This document shows positions 8,168-15,651 of a stretch of DNA of 64,000 nt, piece by piece. Source of the stretch: Streptomyces sp. PH10-H1 (GTDB taxonomy: Bacteria > Actinomycetota > Actinomycetes > Streptomycetales > Streptomycetaceae); NCBI RefSeq assembly GCF_030063355.1, contig NZ_JASISZ010000010.1, positions 1-64,000 on the forward strand, read 5' to 3'. Each line of letters begins with the position of its first letter. Within the stretch, counting starts at the first letter, position 1. The notes under the pieces were generated by a model that was not told the DNA's origin, searched no databases, and saw nothing but the letters and a program-made list of their open reading frames with translations. A program made the position numbers and the translations under genes.

Positions 8168-9643
8168 TCAGGTGGTCGCCGGGGACAGCGCCGCCTCCTG
8201 CGGATTCGGCACCGTCTGAGCCGCCGTCCGAGCCGCCGGCCGATCCACCGCAAGCGGCACCGGATGCGGCTTCCGCGCGGTCAGCGCGAGATAGGCGGCA
8301 GCCGTGACGGCCGCCGCAAGGAGGAAGCTGAGGTCGATGCCCCAGGTCCATCCCAGCAGCGGACCGCTGTAGAGCGGGGTGTCGACGGCCGCCAGGCCGA
8401 CCGCGGAGCCGGCGGCCCAGGCGAGCACCGCCGGCACATTCCAGCCGCCCCGGTACCAGTAGAGCCCGCCGCGGCCACGGCGGTTGAAGACCTGCAGCGC
8501 GTCGGAGTCGTACCTGCCGCGGATCTTGAAGAAGCCGAGCAGGGTGATGACGGCCCAGGGCGTCCCGACGGCGGTGAGCAGCAGGACGAACGAGGTCATG
8601 GCGTCCTGTGCGGCCCAGACGAAGTGCCCCAGGAAGACGAGCGCGGTCGAGACGCCCGCGACGACGTAGGTGGCCTGGGTACGGCTGGCGCGCGGCAGGA
8701 TCGCGTCGAGGTCGAGACCCATGCTGTACAGCATCAGCCCGGCATTGCCGACCGAGCCCGCCGACGCGTTCGCCAGCAGCAGCGCGAGGTACCAGGCGGG
8801 GGCGGCGGCCACCAGCGGACCGGCGTAGTCGTCGGCCGCGCCGACGGACAGCGCGGTGAAGGTGCCGAAGAGCTGCGGCACGAGCAGCCCGACGACCAGG
8901 CCGAGGCAGGTGGACCAGAACACCTTGCGCTGGGTGAAGCGGCGCGGCGAGATGTAGCGGGTGTAGTCGCCGAGCAGCGTGATGAAGGCGATGGGACCGC
9001 TCAGCCCGGCGGACACGGCGGCCAGCAGCCAGGTCGGCCAGAAGCCGCCGAGCAGGTAGCTGGTGCCCTCGACGGGAGCGGTGGTGAAGCTGCCGGCGTA
9101 GGCGATGAAGCCGATGAGCAGCAGCACGGTCAGACCGACGGCCAGGGCGCGGCTGAGCCGCAGCAGCATCCGGTAGCCGAAGACGGCGAAGGTCGCGGTG
9201 CACGCGGCCAGCAGTGCGTAGACGATCGCGTAGCTCGCGCCCCCGGTCGGCAGGCCGAACAGCCGGTGCAGACAGCCGACGACGGCGTCGCCGCCGACCC
9301 ACAGGGTCAGGGCGGTGTAGCCGAGCGAGAGCAGCAGGCCGATGACCGAGCCGAGGAGCCGGCCGCGGACTCCGAAGTGGGCGCCGCTGCTGGTGGAGAG
9401 ATTCGTCGCGCTGCGTAGCGAGACGAGGGCGAGCGGCGCGGTCAGCAGGGTGCCGACAAGGGTGCCGATCACCAGGGCGGAGACCGAGGCCCACCAGCCG
9501 AGGCCGAAGGAGACCGGCAGCCAGCCGAAAATGATCACGCCGAGGGCGAGATTCGATCCGAGCAGGATGCTGACCAGGTCACGGGGGCCGCTGGTGCGCT
9601 CCTCGTCGGGAACGGTGTCGACTCCGCGTTGCTCGATCTGCAT
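8168..9643 (-). CDS. NCS1-family nucleobase/allantoin-type permease
   Basis: This 491-residue integral membrane protein has about twelve hydrophobic segments and resembles purine-cytosine permeases (NCS1), which import nucleobases, allantoin or hydantoins with H+ or Na+. Clear segments include LGVIIFGWLPVSFGLGWW, FLAACTATFAVFGYRML-type stretches and FWPTWLLAAVSAGLSGPIAF. ATG 9643 has AGGGAGA a few bases upstream and starts just before an acidic cytoplasmic tail typical of the family. It is divergent from the urease-like genes, so its substrate may be a nitrogen-rich or ureido compound used by that module. The substrate cannot be read from sequence. Confidence 0.85.
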   Translation of the reverse strand: MQIEQRGVDTVPDEERTSGPRDLVSILLGSNLALGVIIFGWLPVSFGLGWWASVSALVIGTLVGTLLTAPLALVSLRSATNLSTSSGAHFGVRGRLLGSVIGLLLSLGYTALTLWVGGDAVVGCLHRLFGLPTGGASYAIVYALLAACTATFAVFGYRMLLRLSRALAVGLTVLLLIGFIAYAGSFTTAPVEGTSYLLGGFWPTWLLAAVSAGLSGPIAFITLLGDYTRYISPRRFTQRKVFWSTCLGLVVGLLVPQLFGTFTALSVGAADDYAGPLVAAAPAWYLALLLANASAGSVGNAGLMLYSMGLDLDAILPRASRTQATYVVAGVSTALVFLGHFVWAAQDAMTSFVLLLTAVGTPWAVITLLGFFKIRGRYDSDALQVFNRRGRGGLYWYRGGWNVPAVLAWAAGSAVGLAAVDTPLYSGPLLGWTWGIDLSFLLAAAVTAAAYLALTARKPHPVPLAVDRPAARTAAQTVPNPQEAALSPATT

Positions 9644-9673
9644 GGGCGGTCTCCCTACGCGTTTCTGCCATCT

Positions 9674-9757
9674 TTGAGCGACGTTCAATGTCTCCCACGT
9701 ATGGCCTACGGTCAATACTTCCTGTCCGAGAGATGAATTGTTAGAGTGTTGTTCTAA
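9674..9757. promoter_or_regulatory. divergent control region with two short palindromes
   Basis: The 137-bp gap between the permease and the urease gamma-beta gene contains TTGA-N7-TCAA (9674-9688) and TTAGA-N7-TCTAA (9741-9757). Both are of a size that TetR-type dimers bind, and a TetR gene closes the neighbouring operon. The second palindrome would lie near the urease promoter. This is inference from position. Confidence 0.35.
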
Positions 9758-9780
9758 ACAGCGATGCCGGGAGGCGCGAC

Positions 9781-10530
9781 GTGCGACTGACCCCCACAGA
9801 GCGGGACCGCCTGCTGCTGTTCGGCGCAGCCGAGCTGGCGCGGGCCCGCCGGGCCCGAGGCCTGCGGCTGAACGTGCCGGAGGCGACCGCGCTCATCGCG
9901 GACACGGTCTGCGAGGCTGCCAGGGACGGCAGCCGGCTGGCCGAGGCCATCGAGGCCGCGCGCTCGGTGCTCGGTCCCGACGACGTACTGCCCGGCGTGG
10001 CCGACATGGTCAGCCAGGTGATGGTGGAGGCGGTCTTCGACGACGGCTCCCGGCTCGCCGTCGTCACCGACCCGATCGGCGGGGGCTCGCTCGGCGATGA
10101 CGCCCCCGGTGCTGTACTGACCGGCCCCGCCGTTCCCGAGCGGACGGCGGCCGTGACGCTGACCGTGCACAACACCGCGTCGGTGCCGGTCAGCGTCACC
10201 TCGCACTTCCACTTCTTCGAGTCCAACCCGCGGCTGGACTTCGACCGGTCCGCCGCGTACGGCATGCGGCTCGCCGTCCCGGCGGGCTCCTCGGTGCGCT
10301 TCGGCCCGGGGGAGTCGGCGCCGGTGGGCCTGGTGCCGATCGGCGGCGCCCGGGTCGCGATCGGCTTCGCGGGCCTGGTGGACGGCCCGCTGGACGCGCC
10401 AGGTGCCCGCGAGGAGGCCCTGCGCAGGGCCGCGGCCTGCGGTTATCTCGGCGTGGGGACCACTGGAGCCACGGGCGCCACCGGGACCACGGAAACCACG
10501 GGGATCACATCTTTGGAGGACGGGTCATGA
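9781..10530 (+). CDS. ureAB: urease gamma-beta fusion subunit, atypical orphan urease
   Basis: In this 249-residue fusion the gamma-like domain occupies about residues 1-100 (MRLTPTERDRLLLFGAAELA, LNVPEATALI, VEAVFDDGSRLAVV). The beta-like domain follows (GPAVPERTAAVTLTVHNTA, SHFHFFESNPRLDFDR, YGMRLAVPAGSSVRF). It should pack with the alpha subunit encoded next. GTG 9781 has GGGAGG at 9769-9774. The C-terminus ends in a low-complexity Gly/Ala/Thr run (GTTGATGATGTTETTG) not expected in urease beta. Its stop overlaps the ureC start (ATGA at 10527), so the two are translationally coupled. No urease accessory genes (ureD, E, F, G) occur here. Confidence 0.9.
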   Translation: MRLTPTERDRLLLFGAAELARARRARGLRLNVPEATALIADTVCEAARDGSRLAEAIEAARSVLGPDDVLPGVADMVSQVMVEAVFDDGSRLAVVTDPIGGGSLGDDAPGAVLTGPAVPERTAAVTLTVHNTASVPVSVTSHFHFFESNPRLDFDRSAAYGMRLAVPAGSSVRFGPGESAPVGLVPIGGARVAIGFAGLVDGPLDAPGAREEALRRAAACGYLGVGTTGATGATGTTETTGITSLEDGS

Positions 10531-12218
10531 CCGGAATCGACCCGCGCGAGTACGTCGCGGTGCACGGCCCCCGGGCCGGGGACCGGGTGCGCCTCGGCGA
10601 CTCCGGGCTCGTCATCCGTGTCGAGTCAGACGCCCAGCTGCCCGGTGACGAGTTCCTGGCCGGCTTCGGCAAGACCGCCCGCGACGGACTGCACCTCAAG
10701 GCCGCCGCCGTCCGCGACACCTGCGACGTCGTGATCAGCAACGTCGTGGTGATCGACGCGGTGCTGGGCATCCGCAAGGTGTCCATCGGCATCCGCGAGG
10801 GCCGGATCTGCTCGATCGGCCGGGCGGGCAACCCCGACACCCTCGACGGGGTGGACGTCGTTGTCGGCACCGGCACCTCGATCGTCTCCGGTGAGGGCCT
10901 GATCGCCACGGCCGGCTCGGTGGACACTCACGTCCATCTGCTCTCGCCGCGCATCATGGAGGCCTCGCTCGCCTCCGGCGTCACCACGATCATCGGCCAG
11001 GAGTTCGGCCCGGTGTGGGGCGTCGGCGTCAACTCGCCCTGGGCGCTGCGGCACGCGTTCAACTCCTTCGACGCCTGGCCGGTCAACATCGGCTTCCTCG
11101 CCCGCGGCTCGTCCTCCGACCCGGCCCCGCTGGTGGAGGCGCTCGCCGAGGGCGGCGCTTCCGGCTTCAAGGTGCACGAGGACATGGGCGCCCACACCCG
11201 CGCGCTGGACACCGCGCTGCGTGTCGCCGAGGAGCACGACGTACAGGTGGCGCTGCACAGCGACGGCCTGAACGAGTGCCTGTCGGTGGAGGACACCCTC
11301 TCCGTCCTCGACGGCCGGACCATCCACGCCTTCCACATCGAGGGCTGCGGCGGCGGGCACGTACCGAACGTCCTGAAGATGGCGGGCGTGCCGAATGTCA
11401 TCGGCTCGTCCACCAACCCGACGCTGCCCTTCGGGCGGGACGCGGTCGCAGAGCACTACGGCATGATCGTCTCCGTCCACGGCCTCAAGCCCGATCTGCC
11501 CGGCGACGCGGCCATGGCCCGCGACCGGATCCGCGCCGGGACGATGGGCGCCGAGGACGTGCTGCACGACCTGGGCGCGATCGGCATCACCTCCTCCGAC
11601 GCGCAGGGGATGGGGCGCGCGGGCGAGACCGTACGCCGCACCTTCCAGATGGCCGGGAAGATGAAGGCCGAGCTCGGCCCCATGGAGGGCGACGGCCCGG
11701 ACGACGACAACGCGCGCGTGCTGCGCTACATGGCCAAGCTCACCATCAACCCCGCGATCGCCCACGGTCTCGCCCATGAGGTCGGCTCCCTCGAAATCGG
11801 CAAGCTCGCCGACATCGTGCTGTGGCGGCCGCAGTACTTCGGCGCCAAGCCCCAGATGGTCCTCAAGTCCGGCTTCCCGGCGTACGGCGTCACCGGCGAC
11901 CCCAACGCGGCCACCGACACCTGCGAACCCCTCGTCATCGGCCCGCTCTTCGGGGCGCACGGCGCGACCGCCGCCGACCTGTCGGTCGCCTTCGTCGCCC
12001 GCGCCGCCGTCGAGTCCGCCGACGACCGCATGCCGACCCGGCGCCGCCGCGTCGCGGTGCACGGCACCCGCGGTATCGGCCCCGCCGATCTGCGGTTCAA
12101 CTCCCGCATCGGCCAGGTCGACGTGAACGGCGGCTCCGGTCTGGTCACGCTCGACGGCGACCCGCTGCGCTCCGAACCGGCCGACCAGGTGTCGCTCAGC
12201 CGCCTGTACTTCTTGTGA
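10527..12218 (+). CDS. ureC: urease alpha-like subunit (Ni amidohydrolase) with altered active-site flap
   Basis: This 563-residue protein aligns end to end with urease alpha. Metal and catalytic residues are retained: H135 and H137 (HVH), K215 and H217 (KVHED), H244 (ALHSD), H270 (FHIEGCGGGH) and D358 (SSDAQ). The mobile flap, CHH in Klebsiella (C319, H320, H321), reads V317, H318, G319 here. Thus the general acid histidine is kept but the flap cysteine and second histidine are lost. The N-terminal beta domain is present and the C-terminus ends RLYFL. It is coupled to the gamma-beta fusion and followed by agmatine deiminase. It may hydrolyse urea slowly or act on a substituted urea. Confidence 0.9.
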   Translation: MTGIDPREYVAVHGPRAGDRVRLGDSGLVIRVESDAQLPGDEFLAGFGKTARDGLHLKAAAVRDTCDVVISNVVVIDAVLGIRKVSIGIREGRICSIGRAGNPDTLDGVDVVVGTGTSIVSGEGLIATAGSVDTHVHLLSPRIMEASLASGVTTIIGQEFGPVWGVGVNSPWALRHAFNSFDAWPVNIGFLARGSSSDPAPLVEALAEGGASGFKVHEDMGAHTRALDTALRVAEEHDVQVALHSDGLNECLSVEDTLSVLDGRTIHAFHIEGCGGGHVPNVLKMAGVPNVIGSSTNPTLPFGRDAVAEHYGMIVSVHGLKPDLPGDAAMARDRIRAGTMGAEDVLHDLGAIGITSSDAQGMGRAGETVRRTFQMAGKMKAELGPMEGDGPDDDNARVLRYMAKLTINPAIAHGLAHEVGSLEIGKLADIVLWRPQYFGAKPQMVLKSGFPAYGVTGDPNAATDTCEPLVIGPLFGAHGATAADLSVAFVARAAVESADDRMPTRRRRVAVHGTRGIGPADLRFNSRIGQVDVNGGSGLVTLDGDPLRSEPADQVSLSRLYFL

Positions 12219-12266
12219 ACGGCACAGCCAGTGAACGACACAGTCCCGACCTTGAGGAACGACCCC

Positions 12267-13301
12267 ATGACCCAGCGCCCCGCAGCCGACGGTTTCCGGA
12301 TGCCCCCGGAGTGGGCCCCGCACACCCGTACCTGGATGGCCATGCCGTCCCCGAGCACCACCTTCGCGGACGACGAGGACCTCGACGTCTCCCGCCGCGC
12401 GTGGGCCGAGGTCGCCCGCACCATCAGCCGCTTCGAGCCGGTGACGATGCTCACCACGCCCGGTGACGGCGACGCGGCCCGTACGCTGCTCGGCCCCGGT
12501 GTCGATGTGGTGGAGCAGCCGCTGAACGACGCCTGGATAAGGGACATGGGCCCGACGTTCCTGGTGGGCAACGGCGAACTCGCCGCCGCCGACTGGGTGT
12601 TCAACGGCTGGGGCGCCCAGGACTGGGCGCAGTGGGACCTCGACTCCCAGGTCGGCGCGAAGGTCGCCGAACTGGCCGGCGCGCGCTCCTACACCTCGCG
12701 GCTGGTCAACGAGGGCGGCGGCATCCACATCGACGGCGAGGGCACCGTACTGCTCACCGAAACCGTCCAGCTCGACCCCGGCCGCAACCCCGGCTGGACC
12801 CGCGAGCAGGTGGAGGAGGAGCTGCACGCGTTCCTCGGCACGAGCAAGGCGATCTGGCTGCCGCGCGGGCTGACCGCCGACTACGGGCGCTTCGGCACCC
12901 GTGGACATGTCGACATCCTCGCCGCGTTCGTCCGGCCCGGCACGGTCGTCGTCCACAGCCAGCAGGACCCGTCGCACCCCGACTACGAGGTCTCCCAGCA
13001 GACGGTCAAGCTGCTCGCCGCCTCCACCGACGCGCGCGGCCGCACCCTCGAGGTCGTCGAGCTGCCCGCTCCGACGGTCACCGAGGAGGACGGCGAACTG
13101 GTCGACTACTCTTACGTGAACCACTACCTGTGCAACGGCGCCGTCGTGCTGTGCTCCTTCGACGACCCGGCCGACCGGGTCAACGCGGAGATCTTCGGCC
13201 GGCTGTTCCCCGAGCGCGAAGTGGTCCTCGTCGACGCCCGCACGATCTTCGCGCACGGCGGCGGCATCCACTGCATCACGCAACAGCAGCCCCAGGTGTA
13301 A
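12267..13301 (+). CDS. aguA: agmatine deiminase
   Basis: This 344-residue guanidino-modifying enzyme converts agmatine to N-carbamoylputrescine and ammonia. Family motifs are WMAMPSP, NDAWIRDMGPTFLV, NEGGGIHIDGEG and TRGHVDILAAFV. The nucleophilic cysteine is C336 in GGGIHCITQQQP near the C-terminus. ATG 12267 is chosen because GAGGAA at 12254-12259 lies seven bases upstream; a GTG at 12231 lacks such a site. It follows ureC closely and precedes a TetR gene by 15 bp. No N-carbamoylputrescine amidase is encoded nearby, which leaves the fate of its product open and draws attention to the urease-like enzyme upstream. Confidence 0.93.
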   Translation: MTQRPAADGFRMPPEWAPHTRTWMAMPSPSTTFADDEDLDVSRRAWAEVARTISRFEPVTMLTTPGDGDAARTLLGPGVDVVEQPLNDAWIRDMGPTFLVGNGELAAADWVFNGWGAQDWAQWDLDSQVGAKVAELAGARSYTSRLVNEGGGIHIDGEGTVLLTETVQLDPGRNPGWTREQVEEELHAFLGTSKAIWLPRGLTADYGRFGTRGHVDILAAFVRPGTVVVHSQQDPSHPDYEVSQQTVKLLAASTDARGRTLEVVELPAPTVTEEDGELVDYSYVNHYLCNGAVVLCSFDDPADRVNAEIFGRLFPEREVVLVDARTIFAHGGGIHCITQQQPQV

Positions 13302-13316
13302 CCGTCGGAGGACGCG

Positions 13317-13928
13317 GTGACAGGACAGCCCCGCGCCAGACGGCGGCTCAAGCAGCCCCGTGAGCTGGTGATGGCCGCCGCCATGACGGCCATAGCGGAG
13401 CGCGGTCTGGCCGAGCTGACCCTCGCCGGCCTTGGCCGCGAGGTCGGCATGAGCAGCGGCCATGTCCTCTACTACTTCGGCAGCAAGGACGAGCTGCTGC
13501 TCCAGACCCTGGAGTGGAGCGAGGACCAGCTCGGCGCCCAGCGCCGCGCCCTGCTCTCCCGGCCGCTGCCCGCCCGGGAGCGGCTCGACCTCGTCATCGA
13601 CCACTACCTCGCCGACGGCCACCGCGATCCGCACTGGGTGCTGTGGTCCGAGGTATGGACCCGCTCCCAGCTCGGCGAGGAGGGCCTCCAGCGGCAGCTC
13701 TCCCTCGAACTGGCCTGGCACCGTGACCTGGTCGCGCTGGTCGCCGAGGGCATCTCCCGGGGGGAGTTCCGCCCGGTCGACCCCGAACGCTTCTCCGTCC
13801 GGCTCCGGGCGCTGCTGGACGGTTTCGGCACCCATCTGGTCGTCGGCCTGCCCGGCACGGACCGCGTGGCGGTGCTCGGCCATGTGCGGGAGTTCCTCGA
13901 GGACGGGCTGTTCGCGCCCGCCGCCTGA
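13317..13928 (+). CDS. TetR-family transcriptional regulator
   Basis: This 203-residue regulator has a helix-turn-helix at about residues 20-65 (ELTLAGLGREVGMSSGHVLYYFGSKDELLL) and a BetI-like ligand-binding half. GTG 13317 has GGAGG at 13307-13311 upstream. It is the last gene of the urease/agmatine deiminase operon and probably represses it, binding one of the short palindromes at 9674-9757. That link is inferred. The ligand may be a polyamine, guanidino or ureido compound. Confidence 0.88.
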   Translation: MTGQPRARRRLKQPRELVMAAAMTAIAERGLAELTLAGLGREVGMSSGHVLYYFGSKDELLLQTLEWSEDQLGAQRRALLSRPLPARERLDLVIDHYLADGHRDPHWVLWSEVWTRSQLGEEGLQRQLSLELAWHRDLVALVAEGISRGEFRPVDPERFSVRLRALLDGFGTHLVVGLPGTDRVAVLGHVREFLEDGLFAPAA

Positions 13929-14009
13929 ACGCAACGCACGCAAGTACACAGCATCGTTGCCGCATGCACCCTTGTCGGAGAACGCCCGGTTCCGGCACGG
14001 TCGTTGACC

Positions 14010-15374
14010 ATGGGACAGAGCGTGCAACAGACCGAGGGACAGGCCAAGGAAAAGGCCGGGGGACAGACGCACTGGAAGAAGATCTGGGTCGGGTCGTCCG
14101 GCAACATGGTCGAGTGGTTCGACTGGTTCGTCTACTCGACGTTCGCGACGTACTTCGCCGCCTCGTTCTTCCCCAAGGGGGACGAGACCGCCCAGATGCT
14201 GAACACGATGGGCATCTTCGCGGTCGGCTTCTTCATGCGGCCGGTGGGTGGCTGGCTGCTCGGCCGGATCGGTGACCGCAAGGGGCGCAAGGCGGCGCTG
14301 ACGCTCTCCGTCTCGCTGATGTCGGCGAGCGCGGTACTGATAGCGGCGGCGCCGACGTACGCGGTCGCCGGGTACGGGGGCGCGGCGGTGCTGCTGGTCG
14401 CGCGGCTGCTCCAGGGGCTGTCGGTCGGCGGCGAGTACGCGGCGAGCGCGACCTATCTGACGGAGGCGTCGGCGCCGGGCCGCCGGGGGTTCGCGTCCAG
14501 CTTCCAGTACGTGTCGATGACGGTGGGGCAGATCATCGGGCTCGGCCTGCAGCTGATCCTGCAGCACACGATGTCGGACGGGGCGCTGCACAGCTGGGGC
14601 TGGCGGATCCCGTTCATCGTCGGCGCGCTCGGCGCCGCCATCGTCTTCTACCTGCGGCGCAGCATGCTGGAGACCGACGTCTACGAGGGGGCGTCCGGCG
14701 AGGCCGCCGCGGCGGGCGAGGAGCGCGGCACCCTCAGGGCGCTGTGGAACCACCGGCGCGAGGCGTTCCTCGTCATGGCGCTCACGATGGGCGGCACGGT
14801 CGCCTACTACACGTACACCGTCTACCTCACCAAGTACCTGTCCAGCAGCGCCGGACTGCCCAAGCAGACCGCGACCCTGGTCAGCTTCTGCGCGCTGGCG
14901 GTCTTCGCCTGCCTCCAGCCGCTCGCCGGAGCGCTGTCCGACCGGATCGGCCGCCGGCCGCTCCTGATCACCTTCGCGGTCGGCTCGACCTTCCTCACCG
15001 TGCCGATCATGACGATGTTGAAGCACGTCAGCGGCTTCTGGTCGGCCCTCGGGCTGGCGCTGCTCGCACTGGTGGTGGTCACCGGCTACACGTCGATCAA
15101 CGCCTGTGTGAAGGCCGAACTGTTCCCGACCCATATCCGCGCGCTGGGCGTCGCGCTCCCGTACGCGCTGGCCAACGCCCTGTTCGGCGGCACCGCGGAA
15201 TACGTCGCCCTGTGGTTCAAGAAGGGAGGCATCGAGTCCGGCTTCTACTGGTACGTGGCGGGCTGCGCGGCGGTGTCGCTCGTCGTCTACCTGGCCATGC
15301 GCGAGACACGGGAGATCGACCTCCACCGGGTGGGGCGCGACGCCCCGGATCGCGAACGGGCGCTCGCATCCTGA
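14010..15374 (+). CDS. MFS transporter, metabolite:H+ symporter (MHS) family
   Basis: This protein of about 454 residues has twelve predicted membrane segments and resembles the alpha-ketoglutarate/proline-betaine/citrate proton symporter group. Signature stretches are SSGNMVEWFDWFVYSTFATYF, the loop GRIGDRKGRKAAL after helix 2, LQGLSVGGEYAASATYL, and a second-half SDRIGRRPLL. ATG 14010 is chosen over TTG 14004. No strong ribosome-binding site is seen. It starts 81 bp after the TetR gene, so it may be read from the same transcript and import a dicarboxylate, betaine or a nitrogen compound. The substrate is not determinable by eye. Confidence 0.88.
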   Translation: MGQSVQQTEGQAKEKAGGQTHWKKIWVGSSGNMVEWFDWFVYSTFATYFAASFFPKGDETAQMLNTMGIFAVGFFMRPVGGWLLGRIGDRKGRKAALTLSVSLMSASAVLIAAAPTYAVAGYGGAAVLLVARLLQGLSVGGEYAASATYLTEASAPGRRGFASSFQYVSMTVGQIIGLGLQLILQHTMSDGALHSWGWRIPFIVGALGAAIVFYLRRSMLETDVYEGASGEAAAAGEERGTLRALWNHRREAFLVMALTMGGTVAYYTYTVYLTKYLSSSAGLPKQTATLVSFCALAVFACLQPLAGALSDRIGRRPLLITFAVGSTFLTVPIMTMLKHVSGFWSALGLALLALVVVTGYTSINACVKAELFPTHIRALGVALPYALANALFGGTAEYVALWFKKGGIESGFYWYVAGCAAVSLVVYLAMRETREIDLHRVGRDAPDRERALAS

Positions 15375-15416
15375 GACGGCGGGATCACGGGGGCAGGTCT
15401 GTGTCAGACTGCCTCC

Positions 15417-15476
15417 GTGCTCTCCAGCGTCATGATTATGGACAGCGCACGCCGGTCCGCAGTGCTCGCACCGTAG
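15417..15476 (+). CDS. possible leader peptide of the cimA attenuator
   Basis: A 19-codon ORF (GTG start; internal ATG at 15432) ends in TAG 42 bases before the attenuator stem. It reads VLSSVMIMDSARRSAVLAP and contains two Leu (CTC), one Ile and three Val codons (counting the start), so it could sense charging of branched-chain tRNAs. There is no clear ribosome-binding site before the GTG. The region 15395-15401 (AGGTCTG) could pair with CAGACCT at 15517-15523 and block the terminator if it is transcribed. Confidence 0.35.
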   Translation: MLSSVMIMDSARRSAVLAP

Positions 15477-15517
15477 AAAACGTACGGCAGCGACCACCGT
15501 GTCCCAGACCCGCGTGC

Positions 15518-15546
15518 AGACCTCTCGCATCCGCGAGAGGTCTTTT
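15518..15546 (+). terminator. Rho-independent attenuator upstream of cimA
   Basis: AGACCTCTCGC pairs perfectly with GCGAGAGGTCT across a four-base loop and runs straight into TTTTCGTTT. This intrinsic terminator lies about 105 bp inside the leader of citramalate synthase, where transcription must pass it to reach the gene. Confidence 0.75.
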
Positions 15547-15651
15547 CGTTTCCCGGCACACCCTCGCCGGGCGGCGGAGCACGAGGGATCATTGGGGGCA
15601 AGTGGAGACGGGTCTTCCGGTACCACTCACCCGACAGGAGTTCTCACGACC

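Noticed and set aside
10626-15626. Very long open frame on the minus strand opposite the urease, deiminase, TetR and MFS genes
   Set aside because: Codon bias and every family motif are on the plus strand. Such antisense frames arise from GC-rich third positions.
15377-15651. T-box leader upstream of cimA
   Set aside because: No T-box consensus (AGGGTGGNACCGCG-like) is seen; an ORF-plus-terminator attenuator fits better.
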